Positions 1-8,445 of a stretch of DNA of 64,000 bases are shown here, one piece after another. Position 1 is the stretch's first letter; every line of letters starts with the position of its first letter. Made by a program: the position numbers and the translations under genes. Source of the stretch: Pseudonocardia broussonetiae (lineage in GTDB: Bacteria; Actinomycetota; Actinomycetes; Mycobacteriales; Pseudonocardiaceae); assembly GCF_013155125.1 (NCBI RefSeq), contig NZ_CP053564.1, positions 6,889,501 to 6,953,500 on the forward strand. Reading direction: 5' to 3'. Below the pieces are notes generated by a model that had not been told where the DNA came from, searched no databases, and worked only from the letters and a program-made list of their open reading frames with translations.

Positions 1-793
1 CGACTGGTCGACGGCGCTGGCCGGCGCCCTCAACGACTGGCAGGCCGCGACCTGGCTGGCCGCCGACCCGCGCTTCCGGGCCTCCGTCGTGGTCTCGCCG
101 CACGATCCGCGTGCGGCGGCGGAGGAGGTCGACCGGAGGGCGGGCACCCCTGGCTTCGTCCAGGTCCTGCTGCTCGCCTCGACCCAGGTGCCGCTGGGTC
201 AGCGGGCGCACTGGCCGATCTACGCCGCCGCCGAAGCGGCGGGGATGGCCGTCGCGATCCATCCCGGGGTGGCCGGGGCCAACGCGCTCTCGCCGGTCGG
301 CTGGTCCTCGCACTACATCGAGGACTACGCCGGCGCGGCGCTGACCCTGCAGTCGCAGCTGACCAGCCTCGTGTCCGAGGGCGTCTTCGCGGCGCACCAG
401 GGGCTGCGGGTGGTGCTGCTCGAGAGTGGCGTGACGTGGCTGCCCTCGCTGATGTGGCGCTTCGACAAGAACTGGAAGGCGCTGCGCCGGGAGGTGCCGT
501 GGGTGGACCGGCCGCCCTCGCAGCTCATCCGGGAGCACGTCCTGCTCACCGTGGCCCCCTTCGACGGTCCGTCCGACCCGGCCCCGGAGTGGATCGACCG
601 GTTCCTGACGCAGATCGGGTCCGCCGAGATGCTCCTGCACGCGAGCGACTACCCGCACTGGCACCACGGCGACGGGCAGGGCACGCTGCTGGGGCACCTG
701 TCCCCCGCCGAGCGGGCACAGGTGCTGCACGGCAACGCGGCCCGCCTCTACGGGCTGCCCGAGGAGGCCGCCTCATGCGCACCAACGGGTTGA
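1..793 (+). CDS. Amidohydrolase family protein, C-terminal part (cut by window start)
   Basis: The frame is open from base 2, so the gene starts outside the window; about 263 C-terminal codons are visible. The protein resembles the amidohydrolase-2 / ACMSD-like group of metal-dependent TIM-barrel hydrolases and decarboxylases. Visible landmarks are AIHPGVAGAN (barrel-strand His) and HASDYPHW near the end, where the family has its conserved Asp/His segment. The stop lies 19 bases inside the next amidohydrolase, so the two are translationally linked. A frameshifted copy of this gene lies at 18855-19932. The substrate cannot be told from sequence; a decarboxylase or hydrolase of a ring-cleavage product is the likeliest role. 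Confidence 0.8.
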   Translation, partial: DWSTALAGALNDWQAATWLAADPRFRASVVVSPHDPRAAAEEVDRRAGTPGFVQVLLLASTQVPLGQRAHWPIYAAAEAAGMAVAIHPGVAGANALSPVGWSSHYIEDYAGAALTLQSQLTSLVSEGVFAAHQGLRVVLLESGVTWLPSLMWRFDKNWKALRREVPWVDRPPSQLIREHVLLTVAPFDGPSDPAPEWIDRFLTQIGSAEMLLHASDYPHWHHGDGQGTLLGHLSPAERAQVLHGNAARLYGLPEEAASCAPTG

Positions 794-1842
794 TCGACTG
801 CGACGTGCACAACGCGGTGTCCTCGGACGCCGCGCTGCTGCCCTATCTGCCGGCCCGCTGGCGCCGGCACCTCGAGCTGGTCGGATCGCGGACGTTCTCG
901 CCGTTCGCCAAGGGCTACGCCTATCCCAAGGCCGCGCGGTTCGCCAGCCGGCACGACGCCTGGCCACCGTCGGGCGGCCTGCCCGGCTCGGACCTCGACT
1001 TCATGCGTGCGCAGCTGCTGGACGCCTACGGCGTGGACTACGCGGTGCTGAACTGCCTCTACCGGGCATCCGAGCAGCGCTACGACGCCTACGGGGCGGC
1101 GCTGGCCACGGCGGTCAACGACTGGCAGGTCGAGCACTGGCTGGAGCGCGACCCCCGTCTCCGGGCCTCGATCACGGTGCCGTTCGAGTCCCCCGGCCTC
1201 GCCGCCGCGGAGATCGACCGGGCCGCCACGCACCCCGGGTTCGTTCAGGTGCTGCTGTTCCCGCGCACCCAGCAGCCGCTGGGCAAGCGGCACTACTGGC
1301 CGATCTACGAGGCGGCCACGCGGGCCGGGTTGCCGGTGGGGATCCACGCGGCGTCCACCACCCCAGGGCCCGTCACAGCGGCGGGCTGGCCGTCCTACTA
1401 CATCGAGGACCACACGTCGCTGGCCGTCGCCTTCCAGGCCCAGGTGATCAGCCTGATCATGGAGGGGGTTTTCGACCGGTTCCCCGACCTGCGCGTCGTC
1501 CTCATGGAGGGCGGCTTCGCCTGGGTGCCGGCGCTGGGCCACCGGCTCGACGCTCTGCACCACCGGCTGCGCGACGAGGTGCCCGACCTCGAACACCCGC
1601 CCTCGCACTACCTGCGCGACCGGATCCGGATCACCACCCAGCCGATGGAGGAGCCCGAGCGTCCCGCCGACCTCGTCCCGCTGATCCGCGACATCGGCCA
1701 GGACGTCCTGATGTTCTCCACCGACTATCCGCACTGGGACTTCGACAACCCGCACCGCGCGTTCCAGACCAGGGTGCCGGCCGACCTGCACCAGCGGATC
1801 ATGTTCGACAACGCCAACGCCCAGTACCGGTTCGCCCCGTGA
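775..1842 (+). CDS. Amidohydrolase family protein (355 aa)
   Basis: A complete metal-dependent hydrolase or decarboxylase of the amidohydrolase-2 family, of usual family length. The N-terminal DCDVHN carries the Asp-x-His metal pair, GIHAAST is the barrel His region, and FSTDYPHWDFD is the conserved C-terminal Asp/His segment. The ATG at 775 is chosen because the homologous ghost at 19914 starts at the same residue and because it overlaps the upstream stop by 19 bases. It forms an operon with the preceding amidohydrolase and the Rieske gene. Two amidohydrolases in a row suggest a heteromer or sequential steps on related intermediates. Substrate unknown. Confidence 0.85.
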   Translation: MRTNGLIDCDVHNAVSSDAALLPYLPARWRRHLELVGSRTFSPFAKGYAYPKAARFASRHDAWPPSGGLPGSDLDFMRAQLLDAYGVDYAVLNCLYRASEQRYDAYGAALATAVNDWQVEHWLERDPRLRASITVPFESPGLAAAEIDRAATHPGFVQVLLFPRTQQPLGKRHYWPIYEAATRAGLPVGIHAASTTPGPVTAAGWPSYYIEDHTSLAVAFQAQVISLIMEGVFDRFPDLRVVLMEGGFAWVPALGHRLDALHHRLRDEVPDLEHPPSHYLRDRIRITTQPMEEPERPADLVPLIRDIGQDVLMFSTDYPHWDFDNPHRAFQTRVPADLHQRIMFDNANAQYRFAP

Positions 1843-2288
1843 CGGCCAGGGCGTACGTGGTGGCGACCGCGACGGAGATCCCACCGGGCGGCCGCAAGAT
1901 CGTCGATGTCGCCGGCCGGTCGGTCGGGGTGTTCAACGTCGGCGGCCGCTACTTCGCCCTGCGCAACGCCTGCCCGCACGCCGGCGGTCCGCTGTGCGAG
2001 GGCGTGCTCTCCGGCTTCGTCAGCTCGTCCGCGCCGGGTCGGTACACCTACGAGCGGCGCGGCGAGTTCCTCCGCTGCCCCTGGCACCAGTGGGAGTTCG
2101 ACATCCGCACCGGGCGGTCGTGGGTGGACCCGGTGCGGGCCCGCGTGCGCAGCTACCAGGTGGGCGTCGAGCCCGGCGCGGACCTGCTGGCCTGCGGCGC
2201 CGAACCGGCCGGCCGGGCGCGGGGCCCGTACTCGGCCGAGACCTACCCGGTGACCAGGGACGGCGAGTTCGTCGTGGTGCACGTCTGA
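1839..2288 (+). CDS. Rieske [2Fe-2S] ferredoxin-type protein (149 aa)
   Basis: A small stand-alone Rieske domain protein, probably an electron carrier for an oxygenase. The cluster ligands are visible as CPH (C45, H47) and CPWH (C80, H83). A stretch of about 30 residues between the two ligand pairs is longer than in compact Rieske ferredoxins. The GTG start overlaps the upstream stop by 4 bases (GTGA). No oxygenase alpha subunit lies beside it in the window, so its partner may lie upstream of base 1. A copy that has lost the whole cluster-binding core is at 20792-21022. Confidence 0.88.
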   Translation: MTARAYVVATATEIPPGGRKIVDVAGRSVGVFNVGGRYFALRNACPHAGGPLCEGVLSGFVSSSAPGRYTYERRGEFLRCPWHQWEFDIRTGRSWVDPVRARVRSYQVGVEPGADLLACGAEPAGRARGPYSAETYPVTRDGEFVVVHV

Positions 2289-2295
2289 TCGCCGA

Positions 2296-2312
2296 TGTCC
2301 GGCGATCGGACA
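2296..2312 (+). promoter_or_regulatory. Perfect palindrome TGTCCG-N5-CGGACA
   Basis: TGTCCGGCGATCGGACA is a perfect 6+6 dyad with a 5-base centre, 8 bases after the Rieske stop and about 130 bases before the luciferase-like gene at 2444. The same dyad, perfect or imperfect, recurs at 10025, 27434, 31977 and 32018. It is a candidate operator or upstream activating site for the AcoR-like regulators of this region. Confidence 0.55.
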
Positions 2313-2443
2313 CTCGTTCGGGTCGGATCGAGTTAGTGTCACGAAGGGCTTCGAGCTCGTTCCGCGGCACGTGGCCGTGTCGATTCCGGGCGCGCTCGAC
2401 CTCGTCCTCCGAATGACCCGATATACCGATCTGGAGGCTCTGC

Positions 2444-3418
2444 GTGAAGATCTCATGCGCGTTCGCCACCTCGCTGGACAGCCACGAGCACGCCCGAATC
2501 GCGGAAACGTTGGGCTACGAGCGGGCATTCTTCTACGACTCACCCGCGCTCTATCCCGACGTCTGGGTCCAGCTCTGCCGGGCCGCGGATCGCACGGAGC
2601 GGATCGTGCTCGGGCCCGGCGTGCTGATCCCGAGCCTGCGGCACCCGATGGTGACGGCCTCCGCGATCGGAACCCTGGCCTCGGTGGCCGGCCCGGACCG
2701 CACGATGGTCGGCGTCGGCTCCGGGTTCACCGGGCGGCTCTCCATGGGTAAGCGGCCCATTCCCTGGGCGAAGGTCAAGGAGTACGTGCTCATCGTGCAG
2801 GCTCTGCTGCGCGGCGAGGAGGTGGAGTGGGACGGCGGCATCATGACGATGCTGGCGCCGAACGACCGCTACGCCCCGGCCCGGCCGATCGAGGTCTCCT
2901 GGGTGGTCGCCGCCAACGGGCCGAAGGGCTACGGGGTCACCCGCGATCTCGGCGCCGAGGTGCTCACCATCCTGGTCCCGAACCCGGACTTCGCCTCGAG
3001 CGTCATCCTGGACTTCGGGACGGTGCTGGACGAGGGCGAGGACCCCGGGTCGCAGCGGGTGGTCGACGCCGCCGGCCACGGCCTGAGCGTCGTACTGCAC
3101 TGGGCGGTCGAGCACGGCGCGATCGACGAGCTGATGCCGGAGCGGGGCCGCGAGTGGGCTGCGGCCTACGACGACGTGCCGCCCGAGAAGCGCCACCTGG
3201 CCCTGCACGACCGGCACCTGGTCGCCGTGAACGAGCGCGACAGGCCGTTCGTCACCGGCGACCTGCTGGTCAAGGGCGGGTTGGCGCTGTCGGCGTCCCA
3301 GTGGCGCGACAAGCTCGCCAAGCTGGAAGCGGGCGGATGCACCGAGATCGCCTACCAGCCGGCCGGCCCGGACATCCCGCACGAGCTCGAGGCCTTCGCC
3401 GCCGCCGTCCACGCTTGA
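2444..3418 (+). CDS. LLM-class F420/FMN-dependent oxidoreductase (324 aa)
   Basis: A luciferase-like TIM-barrel oxidoreductase, normal length for the F420-dependent branch of the family. The N-terminus MKISCAFATS with a following AETLGYERAFFYDSP segment, the GPGVLIPSLRHP strand and the GVGSGFTG phosphate-binding loop are typical. Start GTG at 2444 is preceded by CTGGAGG at 2431. A second, broken luciferase-like gene follows at 3446, so the pair was probably transcribed together. Such enzymes use reduced F420 or FMN to reduce or oxygenate organic substrates; which one applies here cannot be read from the sequence. Confidence 0.85.
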   Translation: MKISCAFATSLDSHEHARIAETLGYERAFFYDSPALYPDVWVQLCRAADRTERIVLGPGVLIPSLRHPMVTASAIGTLASVAGPDRTMVGVGSGFTGRLSMGKRPIPWAKVKEYVLIVQALLRGEEVEWDGGIMTMLAPNDRYAPARPIEVSWVVAANGPKGYGVTRDLGAEVLTILVPNPDFASSVILDFGTVLDEGEDPGSQRVVDAAGHGLSVVLHWAVEHGAIDELMPERGREWAAAYDDVPPEKRHLALHDRHLVAVNERDRPFVTGDLLVKGGLALSASQWRDKLAKLEAGGCTEIAYQPAGPDIPHELEAFAAAVHA

Positions 3419-3445
3419 TCGCCTGCGCGCCCAGTGAGGACCTGA

Positions 3446-3821
3446 ATGGTCAAGACCTGGATCTTCGACATCTTCAACTACCCGCACGACCCGCGGCCCG
3501 AGATGTTCGACCCGGCGAAGTGCGCGGAGCTGTACGACTGGCACCTCGAGTCGTGGCTGCGCGCCGACGAGCAGGCGTTCGACGGCATCTTCTTCAGCGA
3601 ACACCACTTCACCGCCTACAACGTGAGTCCGTCCCCCAACCTCCTGGTGGCGACGGTGGCGAGGCTGACGAAGCGGGTCCGCCTGGGCGTCATGGCCAAC
3701 ATCGTCCCGTTCCACGACCCGCGCCCGGCTCGCCGAGGAAGCCGCGATGCTCGACTACCTCACCGGCGGGCGCCTCGAGGTCGGATTGGGTCGCGGCGTC
3801 GACGAGCAGGAGTTCCTGCGC
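3446..3821 (+). pseudogene. LLM-class oxidoreductase, truncated by an IS110 fragment and frameshifted
   Basis: The first 93 or so codons encode a typical luciferase-like N-terminus (FFSEHHFTAYNVSPSPN). One extra C in the run near 3723-3726 then shifts the frame. In the shifted frame the match continues (EEAAMLDYLTGGRLEVGLG, then GVDEQEFL) until about 3821, where it stops abruptly and IS110 transposase sequence begins. The original frame reopens inside the transposase, so one long open frame (3446-4306) joins both but does not represent a real fusion protein. About two thirds of the enzyme is missing. Confidence 0.85.
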
Positions 3822-4306
3822 TCGAGGCGCACATCGCCGCGGCGTTGGACGCGCACGCCGATCAGGCGGTGTTCACCAGCCTGCCCCGCTCCGGGACCGT
3901 CCGCGCCGCGACCCTGCTCGCCGAGATCGGCGACGTCCGCGCCCGGTTTCCCACCGACGACGCCCTCGCCGCCGCGGCCGGCATCGCCCCCTCCACCCGC
4001 GCCTCAGGACGGGCCCACTACGTCACCTTCCGCCGCGGCTGCAACCACCGCCTGCGCCAGGCTGTCGTCGACTTCGCCGACGGCAGCCGCGCCGCCCACC
4101 CCTGGGCCCAGGACACCTACACCCGAGCCCGAGGTCGCGGCCTCAACCACGCCCACGCCGTCCGGGTCCTGGCCCGCGCCTGGCTGCGGATCATCTGGCG
4201 CTGCTGGAACGACCACACCCCCTACGACCAGGCCCGACACCTCGCCGCGGTCGCCGCACGCCACCCACAGACCGGCACCCCCAAGCCCGCACCCATGGCG
4301 TCCTGA
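3822..4306 (+). mobile_element. IS110-family transposase, C-terminal fragment
   Basis: Encodes the C-terminal transposase domain of the IS110/IS116/IS902 group (Transposase_20). Recognisable landmarks are SLPRSGTVRAATLLAEIGD, AAAAGIAPSTRASG (the segment holding the catalytic serine of the family) and HAVRVLARAWLRIIWRCWND. The N-terminal DEDD domain is missing; its place is taken by the broken luciferase-like gene. A matching N-terminal fragment lies 500 bases downstream in the same orientation, so this may be the scar of deletion between two tandem copies. It cannot be mobile by itself. Confidence 0.85.
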
Positions 4307-4805
4307 CCAGGGCTGGCTCGTTCCCGACAGCGGCCAGCCCCAGCCGCCCGCAGGTGGTGTCCAGGCTGGCCGAAGGCCACCCGAAGGGCCCCGGCCTTGA
4401 CACCACCGAGGACGGCGGACACTCGAAGCGCCGGAAAACGACCCACCGAGATTGACATGGGGTTGTCCAGGGCAGCCCGCCAGGGCTGTCACGCAGTGAC
4501 GCGCAGCGCAGCTGAGCGCCCTTGACCGGGAGACAGGCCGTGCGAAGCCCACTGGTCCACCCTTAGCCGGTGTCGGCGGTCGCCATGGCCGCCGATGCAC
4601 CCGAGGTGCCACCGGTCACCGCCCTGTTAAGCCGACGCGCACGCCGACGTCCGCCCTTAGAAGTGCGGGACCTGGTGGTCACCTGGGTCGCGCGGACCGT
4701 CGACAAGGGCTGAGCGCCAACAACGAGCGCCGAACAGTGAGCGATGCGGGAGCCGCGACCCAGATCCCCGGCCGGCGGGTGCGACCTCGAGCACCGGAGG
4801 ACGAC
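4307..4805 (+). other. Non-coding spacer between two IS110 fragments
   Basis: About 500 bases without a supportable gene. It probably holds the right flank of the first IS110 copy and the left flank of the second. IS110 elements lack clear terminal inverted repeats, and none is visible here. GGAGG at 4797 is the ribosome binding site of the next fragment. Confidence 0.4.
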
Positions 4806-5215
4806 ATGCCGCACTCCCCCACCACCGACCACCCCTCGGAGCCAGCGACAGCGCTGCCGGCGACAGCGCTGCCGGCGACAGTGCTGCCGGAGTTCCCACC
4901 CGGCGGGCTGACCGCCGGCGTGGACTGGGCCACCGCCGATCACGCCGTCGCCGTGGTGAACGACAAGGGCACCGTCATCGAGCAGTACCTCGTCGACGCC
5001 GGCGGTGCCGGGCTCCGCGAGCTCGTCGGACGGCTGCGCCGCGCCGGTGTCGCCGAGGTCGCGATCGAACGCGGTGACGGCCAGGTCGTCGACGCCCTGC
5101 TCGCCGCCGGCCTGACCGTCGTGGTGGATCAGCCCCAACCAGGTCCATAACCTGCGCGGCCGCTACGGATCAGCCGGGGAACAAGGACGACCGGTTCGAC
5201 GCCTTCGTCCTCCTC
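4806..5215 (+). mobile_element. IS110-family transposase, N-terminal fragment, frameshifted
   Basis: Starts at an ATG preceded by GGAGG and encodes the DEDD RNase H-like N-terminal domain: TAGVDWATADHAVAVV with the first catalytic Asp, and VAIERGDGQVVDALLAAGL. A frameshift near 5130 breaks the frame. The next frame continues with SPNQVHNLRGRYG and NKDDRFDAFVL, the conserved tail of this domain, until about 5215. The C-terminal domain is absent. Codons 14-28 are a three-fold 15-base tandem repeat. Confidence 0.85.
4845..4889 (+). repeat. 15-base tandem repeat, three units
   Basis: GCGACAGCGCTGCCG occurs at 4845, 4860 and, with one C-to-T change, at 4875. It lies in frame within the linker ahead of the DEDD domain of the IS110 fragment, encoding an Ala-Thr-Ala-Leu-Pro repeat. 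Confidence 0.9.
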
Positions 5216-5245
5216 CCGCCACGCCAACCCCTGGGCCGCGCACCT

Positions 5246-5964
5246 CTACGCCAGCCCGACCCGGTGGGTGCGGCTGTAGCGAGCGAACGCGACCAACATC
5301 GTGGGCAGCGAGACGGCCAAGGACAGGCTGCCGGCGATGCGGATGTCAAGCCCGTAGAGCAACACGATGGTCGGGATCAGCAGCTCACCACCGGCGACGC
5401 CCATCAACGCCGCGACCACGCCGATCCCGACACCGGCCAGAACGCCGACCACGATCTGCGCCGGCCCGGCCAGGTTCGGGGACGGAATCGTGGCGAAGTG
5501 GGTGGCGAGCAGGACCGCGGCGATCACCAGCAGCAGCACGGCCAGGACCCGGTAGAGCGTGGCCGAACGCAGCCGGGTGGCCCAGGTCGCGCCGAGCCAG
5601 GCCCCAACCAGGCTCCCGGCGAGCAGGTCGAGCACCACCGCCCAGTGCGGCGCGACCTGGTCGACGGCACCGCGATCAGGCGGGCGGGTAGCGCGGCGAG
5701 GACCACGACCAGGCTAAGCGCTTTATTCAGGATCACCGCGGCGAGCGCGGCGAACCCGAACATCCCGATCAGCAACGGGAGCCGGAACTCCGCGCCACCG
5801 AGTCCGATCATGCCGCCCAGGACCCCGACACCTGCGCCGGCGAGGAACGCGGCCAGCAACCGCGCCGGTGTCTGTGGCGCCGCAGCCGCGGCGGCATCGA
5901 ACAGCGGTGATGAACGGTCCGATTCCACCCCGGCCGAAACGGCCCGCCCCCCGATGTCGCTCAT
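5246..5964 (-). pseudogene. TauE/SafE-type anion exporter, frameshifted
   Basis: A membrane protein of the TauE/SafE sulfite-exporter family. The N-terminal half (ATG at 5964) reads AGAGVGVLGGMIGLGGAEF, the glycine-rich repeat typical of the family; the C-terminal half (5246-5638) holds the second repeat VGVLAGVGIGVVAALMGVAG. The halves are in different frames because of an indel near 5650, between LPARLIAVP and the segment before DLLAGSLVGAWLGA. No stop interrupts either half, so the break could be recent or a sequencing error. It is flanked on both sides by IS110 debris. Confidence 0.75.
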
Positions 5965-5983
5965 CCGCCCAGCGTAGGAACCC

Positions 5984-6217
5984 TCACGACACCGCGACCA
6001 GCGCCGCCTCCTGCAGTTCGACTGCCGGGCCGGAGACGGGGATGAGCTTCTGCAGCCCGGCGTGGCGGTCGGGGTCGTAGGCCACGCCGTCCTGCCAGCA
6101 ACGCCACAACACATAGACCCAGGCCCGGGCCAGTACCCGCACCGCATGTGGGTGGTCATGGCCGCGGGGCGACGGCGGTGGGCTGTGCGCCTGTCCGAGT
6201 TCGCTACATCTCGCCAC
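5984..6217 (-). mobile_element. IS110-family transposase, short C-terminal remnant
   Basis: The minus strand encodes HPHAVRVLARAWVYVLWRCW followed by QDGVAYDPDRH, clearly parallel to the end of the IS110 transposase at 3822-4306 (HAVRVLARAWLRIIWRCWND). Only the last 60 or so codons remain, and the orientation is opposite to the other two fragments, so a third IS110-type element was once here. No intact transposase of this family is present in the window. Confidence 0.7.
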
Positions 6218-6259
6218 CGCAAGAACCTCGACGGCACATCCTGTGGGTCAGGAACGGCA

Positions 6260-6705
6260 GTGCCGAGTGAACCGGGGCAGGCGGTGTCGATCAACGACCA
6301 CGACGGGAACCGGGCGCCGGCCCGGCATCCTTCAACATCCTCGGCAGCCCGCACCGCGCGGCTGCTGTGCGCGTTCGCCACGGGGCCGCGCGACCGAGGC
6401 GTGCGTGAGCTGGCCCGCACCCTCGGTCTCGGGAAGAGCACCGTCCACCGGCTGCTGCAGACGCTCACTGCCGAGGGTTTGCTCGACCGCGATCCCGCCG
6501 ACGGGACCTACCGATTGAGCCTCATGATGTGCGCGCTCGGCCACGCTGCCGCCACCGACCTGCGGCTGCGAACGGCCAGCGCCCCGGTGATCGACGACCT
6601 GCGCAACCGCTGCGGCGACACCGTGCAGCTCGCCATCAGGGAGGGTGTCGACGTGTGCTACGTCGAGCGGCGAGCGAGCTACAGCGGCCTGCGCCTCGTC
6701 GACAC
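6260..6705 (+). pseudogene. IclR-family regulator, truncated
   Basis: The winged-helix N-terminus of an IclR regulator is intact: RTARLLCAFATGPRDRGVRE, LARTLGLGKSTVHRLLQTL and AEGLLDRDPADGTYRLS. The effector domain starts (TVQLAIREGVDVCYVERR) but ends after about 25 residues at SGLRLVD, where hydrolase sequence begins in the same frame. GTG at 6260 or 6284 could be the start. With most of the ligand domain gone it is unlikely to work as a regulator, though the DNA-binding half could still be made. Confidence 0.75.
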
Positions 6706-7280
6706 GCTGTGGGACCTCATCCTGATTTACGACGAACTCCTCGACGGGCTCGGGCTGGACTCGGTGCCGGTCATCGGCAGCTCGTTCGGCGGGATGATGG
6801 CCTGCGAGCTCGCCGCGCTGCGGCCAGACCGGGTCAGCGACCTCGTCCTCATCGACCCATCGGGCTCTGGCGCGACGACGAACCGGTCGCGCCCTACATG
6901 ATGATGTCGCAGGCCGACCTGGTCGCGACGCTGTTCAGCAACCTCGACGCGGCGCCCGTCCAGGATTTCCTCACCCTGCCCAGTGACCCGAAGGACATCG
7001 CCGTCGCCATGGCCGACTCCATCTGGGCGCTGGGGGCCACCGGGAAGTTCGTCTGGCCCATACCCGACAAAGGCCTGAAGAAGCGGCTGCACCGCATCAC
7101 CGCGCGAACACTGATCCTGTGGGGCGAGGACGACAAGCTGATCTCGTCGACCTACGCGCACGACTTCCAGGTCGCCATCGCGGGCTCCCGCGTCGAGATC
7201 GTGCCGGGTCCGGACACGTCCCGCAGTGGGAGCAGCTCGACACGGTCGTGCCGCTGGTGCTCGACCACCTCAGGGACTAG
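6706..7280 (+). pseudogene. Alpha/beta hydrolase, 5'-truncated and frameshifted
   Basis: Begins without its own N-terminus at WDLILIYDELLDGLGLDSVP, followed by the nucleophile elbow, here GSSFGG. A one-base loss near 6867 shifts the frame; the match continues from LWRDDEPVAPYM through RTLILWGEDDKLI, the region of the catalytic acid. A second shift near 7210 is needed to read GHVPQWEQLD, which holds the catalytic His, and to reach the stop at 7280. Two shifts and a missing N-terminus make it a clear pseudogene. Its joining to the IclR fragment marks a deletion endpoint. Confidence 0.8.
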
Positions 7281-7296
7281 ATCCCCGGACATGGCC

Positions 7297-7329
7297 ACAC
7301 CCGCCCGACCCAGTGGGTCGGGCGGGTGT
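7297..7329. terminator. Bidirectional hairpin terminator between convergent genes
   Basis: Perfect 15-base arms ACACCCGCCCGACCC and GGGTCGGGCGGGTGT surround a 3-base loop. It lies between the end of the broken hydrolase (7280, plus) and the end of the cupin gene (7343, minus). No U-tract follows, as is common for actinobacterial terminators. Confidence 0.75.
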
Positions 7330-7342
7330 CGCCGTCAGGGGT

Positions 7343-7888
7343 TCAGCCGGATTTGCGCTCGGCTCCAACCAGTACGTAGACCATCGTGCAGTGCCGGTCG
7401 CTGCGGTTGCGCCACCCGTGCCGGGTCCCCTGCTGCACGACGCAGGTGCCCGGCGTGACGTGCACCTCGGCGCCGTCGTCGAGCTCGAGCCAGATCTCAC
7501 CGTCCACGCAGATCCCGTAGTCGATGCTGTCCGTGGTGTGCATCCCCGGGGCATCCGGCTCGAACACCCCGATCAGGCCGGGCTGCTTCTGCTCGGCCTC
7601 CGCTACGACCTCGTCCATCCCGGCATCGGTGGGCGGAGTCGAGTCGGGCGCGAACCGCACGATGATGAACCGAGTGCCGCCCGGCCCGGGGAAGAACGGG
7701 AACGGCACCGTCGCGGGGTTGTCACCCGCGCCGACGATCGGGGTGCCGTCACCCGTGCCCCAGATGTTGTAGAGCTCCGACCCGGGCATGACCATCACGG
7801 ACGACGGCTCGAGTCGAGCCTCCTTGGCGAACACCGACCTGCCGTCGCCGGTCCGGTCGGTGACGACCACCTTGGCGTCGAACGCCAT
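7343..7888 (-). CDS. Cupin-domain protein (181 aa)
   Basis: Contains one cupin barrel: GMHTTDSIDYGICVDGEIWL is close to cupin motif 1, and PGTCVVQQGTRHGWRNRSDR resembles motif 2 with its PxG and His. Proteins of this type often bind a divalent metal, and some regulate or act on small oxygenated compounds. Start ATG at 7888 is preceded by a purine-rich GGAGGAG. It ends 14 bases from a strong shared terminator. It lies downstream of the YciI/luciferase-like cassette on the same strand, but the gap of nearly 100 bases leaves operon membership open. Precise function unknown. Confidence 0.75.
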   Translation of the reverse strand: MAFDAKVVVTDRTGDGRSVFAKEARLEPSSVMVMPGSELYNIWGTGDGTPIVGAGDNPATVPFPFFPGPGGTRFIIVRFAPDSTPPTDAGMDEVVAEAEQKQPGLIGVFEPDAPGMHTTDSIDYGICVDGEIWLELDDGAEVHVTPGTCVVQQGTRHGWRNRSDRHCTMVYVLVGAERKSG

Positions 7889-7984
7889 GAACTCTCCTCC
7901 TGTTGTGAGTGGGCGGATCGCTATCGGACGAGGACGTCGACGCCGGCGGCGATGAGCGCACCGTCGGCACCGCGTCGATCCGGT

Positions 7985-8134
7985 TCACCAGCGGTGCCTG
8001 ATGGTCATGTCCCCGAAGCCGACGTCGACCACCACCCGGAACGCCTCGCTGGACGCCGGGAACATCGCGGTCGCCGAGACCGAGGCACCGCCCCCGACCT
8101 CGATGGACCCCACGGGTGCATGTCGCGCGGACAT
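7985..8134 (-). pseudogene. Ghost of an MBL-fold hydrolase N-terminus
   Basis: The 49-codon frame reads SIEVGG...SATAMFPASSEAF... then VVVDVGFGDMTI. This aligns with three separated blocks at the start of the intact MBL hydrolase at 36598-37470 (SIDIGDI, SATTVFPASNDAL, VIVDLGFGDLTV), with the intervening pieces removed. The HxHxDH metal motif and everything after it are missing. It sits 5 bases after the yciI gene, the position an MBL gene would occupy in the parallel cassette at 36.6-38.2 kb. Confidence 0.75.
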
Positions 8135-8139
8135 CGTCC

Positions 8140-8421
8140 TCAAGCCGCCAATGCGCCTAGGACCGGCTTGAACGGGTAGATCTGCGTGTCGACGACCACG
8201 CCCCGCGCGACGTAGGGATCGTTGTCGAGCAGCGGCTTCAACTCCGCCTGGTCGGCGACCTCGAACACGAGGATGCCTCCGGTGCCGTCCTCGAACGGGC
8301 CGGCGATGCGCAACGAACCCGATGCGATCAGATCCTTGAGATAGGCCCCGTGCGGGCCGCGCGCCTCGTCGATCAGCGCGATGTCGTCGGTGTAGCGCCA
8401 CACCACGGTGAAGAACGCCAT
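8140..8421 (-). CDS. YciI-like protein (93 aa)
   Basis: A complete small alpha/beta protein of the YCII-related family. GPHGAYLKDLIASGSLRIAG corresponds to the conserved helix that carries the His of this fold, and GPFEDGTGGILVFEVAD and DPYVARGVV are the usual following strands. Family members include stand-alone proteins of unknown function and domains near ring-cleavage enzymes that act as dehalogenase- or isomerase-like proteins. It lies between ghosts of a small conserved protein (upstream) and an MBL hydrolase (downstream). In the paralogous cassette near 37.8 kb these three have the opposite fates. Confidence 0.8.
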   Translation of the reverse strand: MAFFTVVWRYTDDIALIDEARGPHGAYLKDLIASGSLRIAGPFEDGTGGILVFEVADQAELKPLLDNDPYVARGVVVDTQIYPFKPVLGALAA

Positions 8422-8445
8422 GTCGGTCTCCTTGCAATAGGTTGA

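Larger units (their letters stand above)
2..2288 (+). repeat. Segmental duplication, intact copy (partner at 19145-21022)
   Basis: The block amidohydrolase - amidohydrolase - Rieske protein is present twice in the same order and orientation. Base 2 aligns with base 19145, and the block runs to the end of the Rieske gene. This copy is intact in everything visible. The other copy has frameshifts and internal deletions and is about 400 bases shorter. Confidence 0.85.

Noticed and set aside
3446..4306. A genuine oxidoreductase-transposase fusion protein
   Set aside because: The LLM part is frameshifted before the junction and the intervening residues are nonsense; the open frame is accidental.
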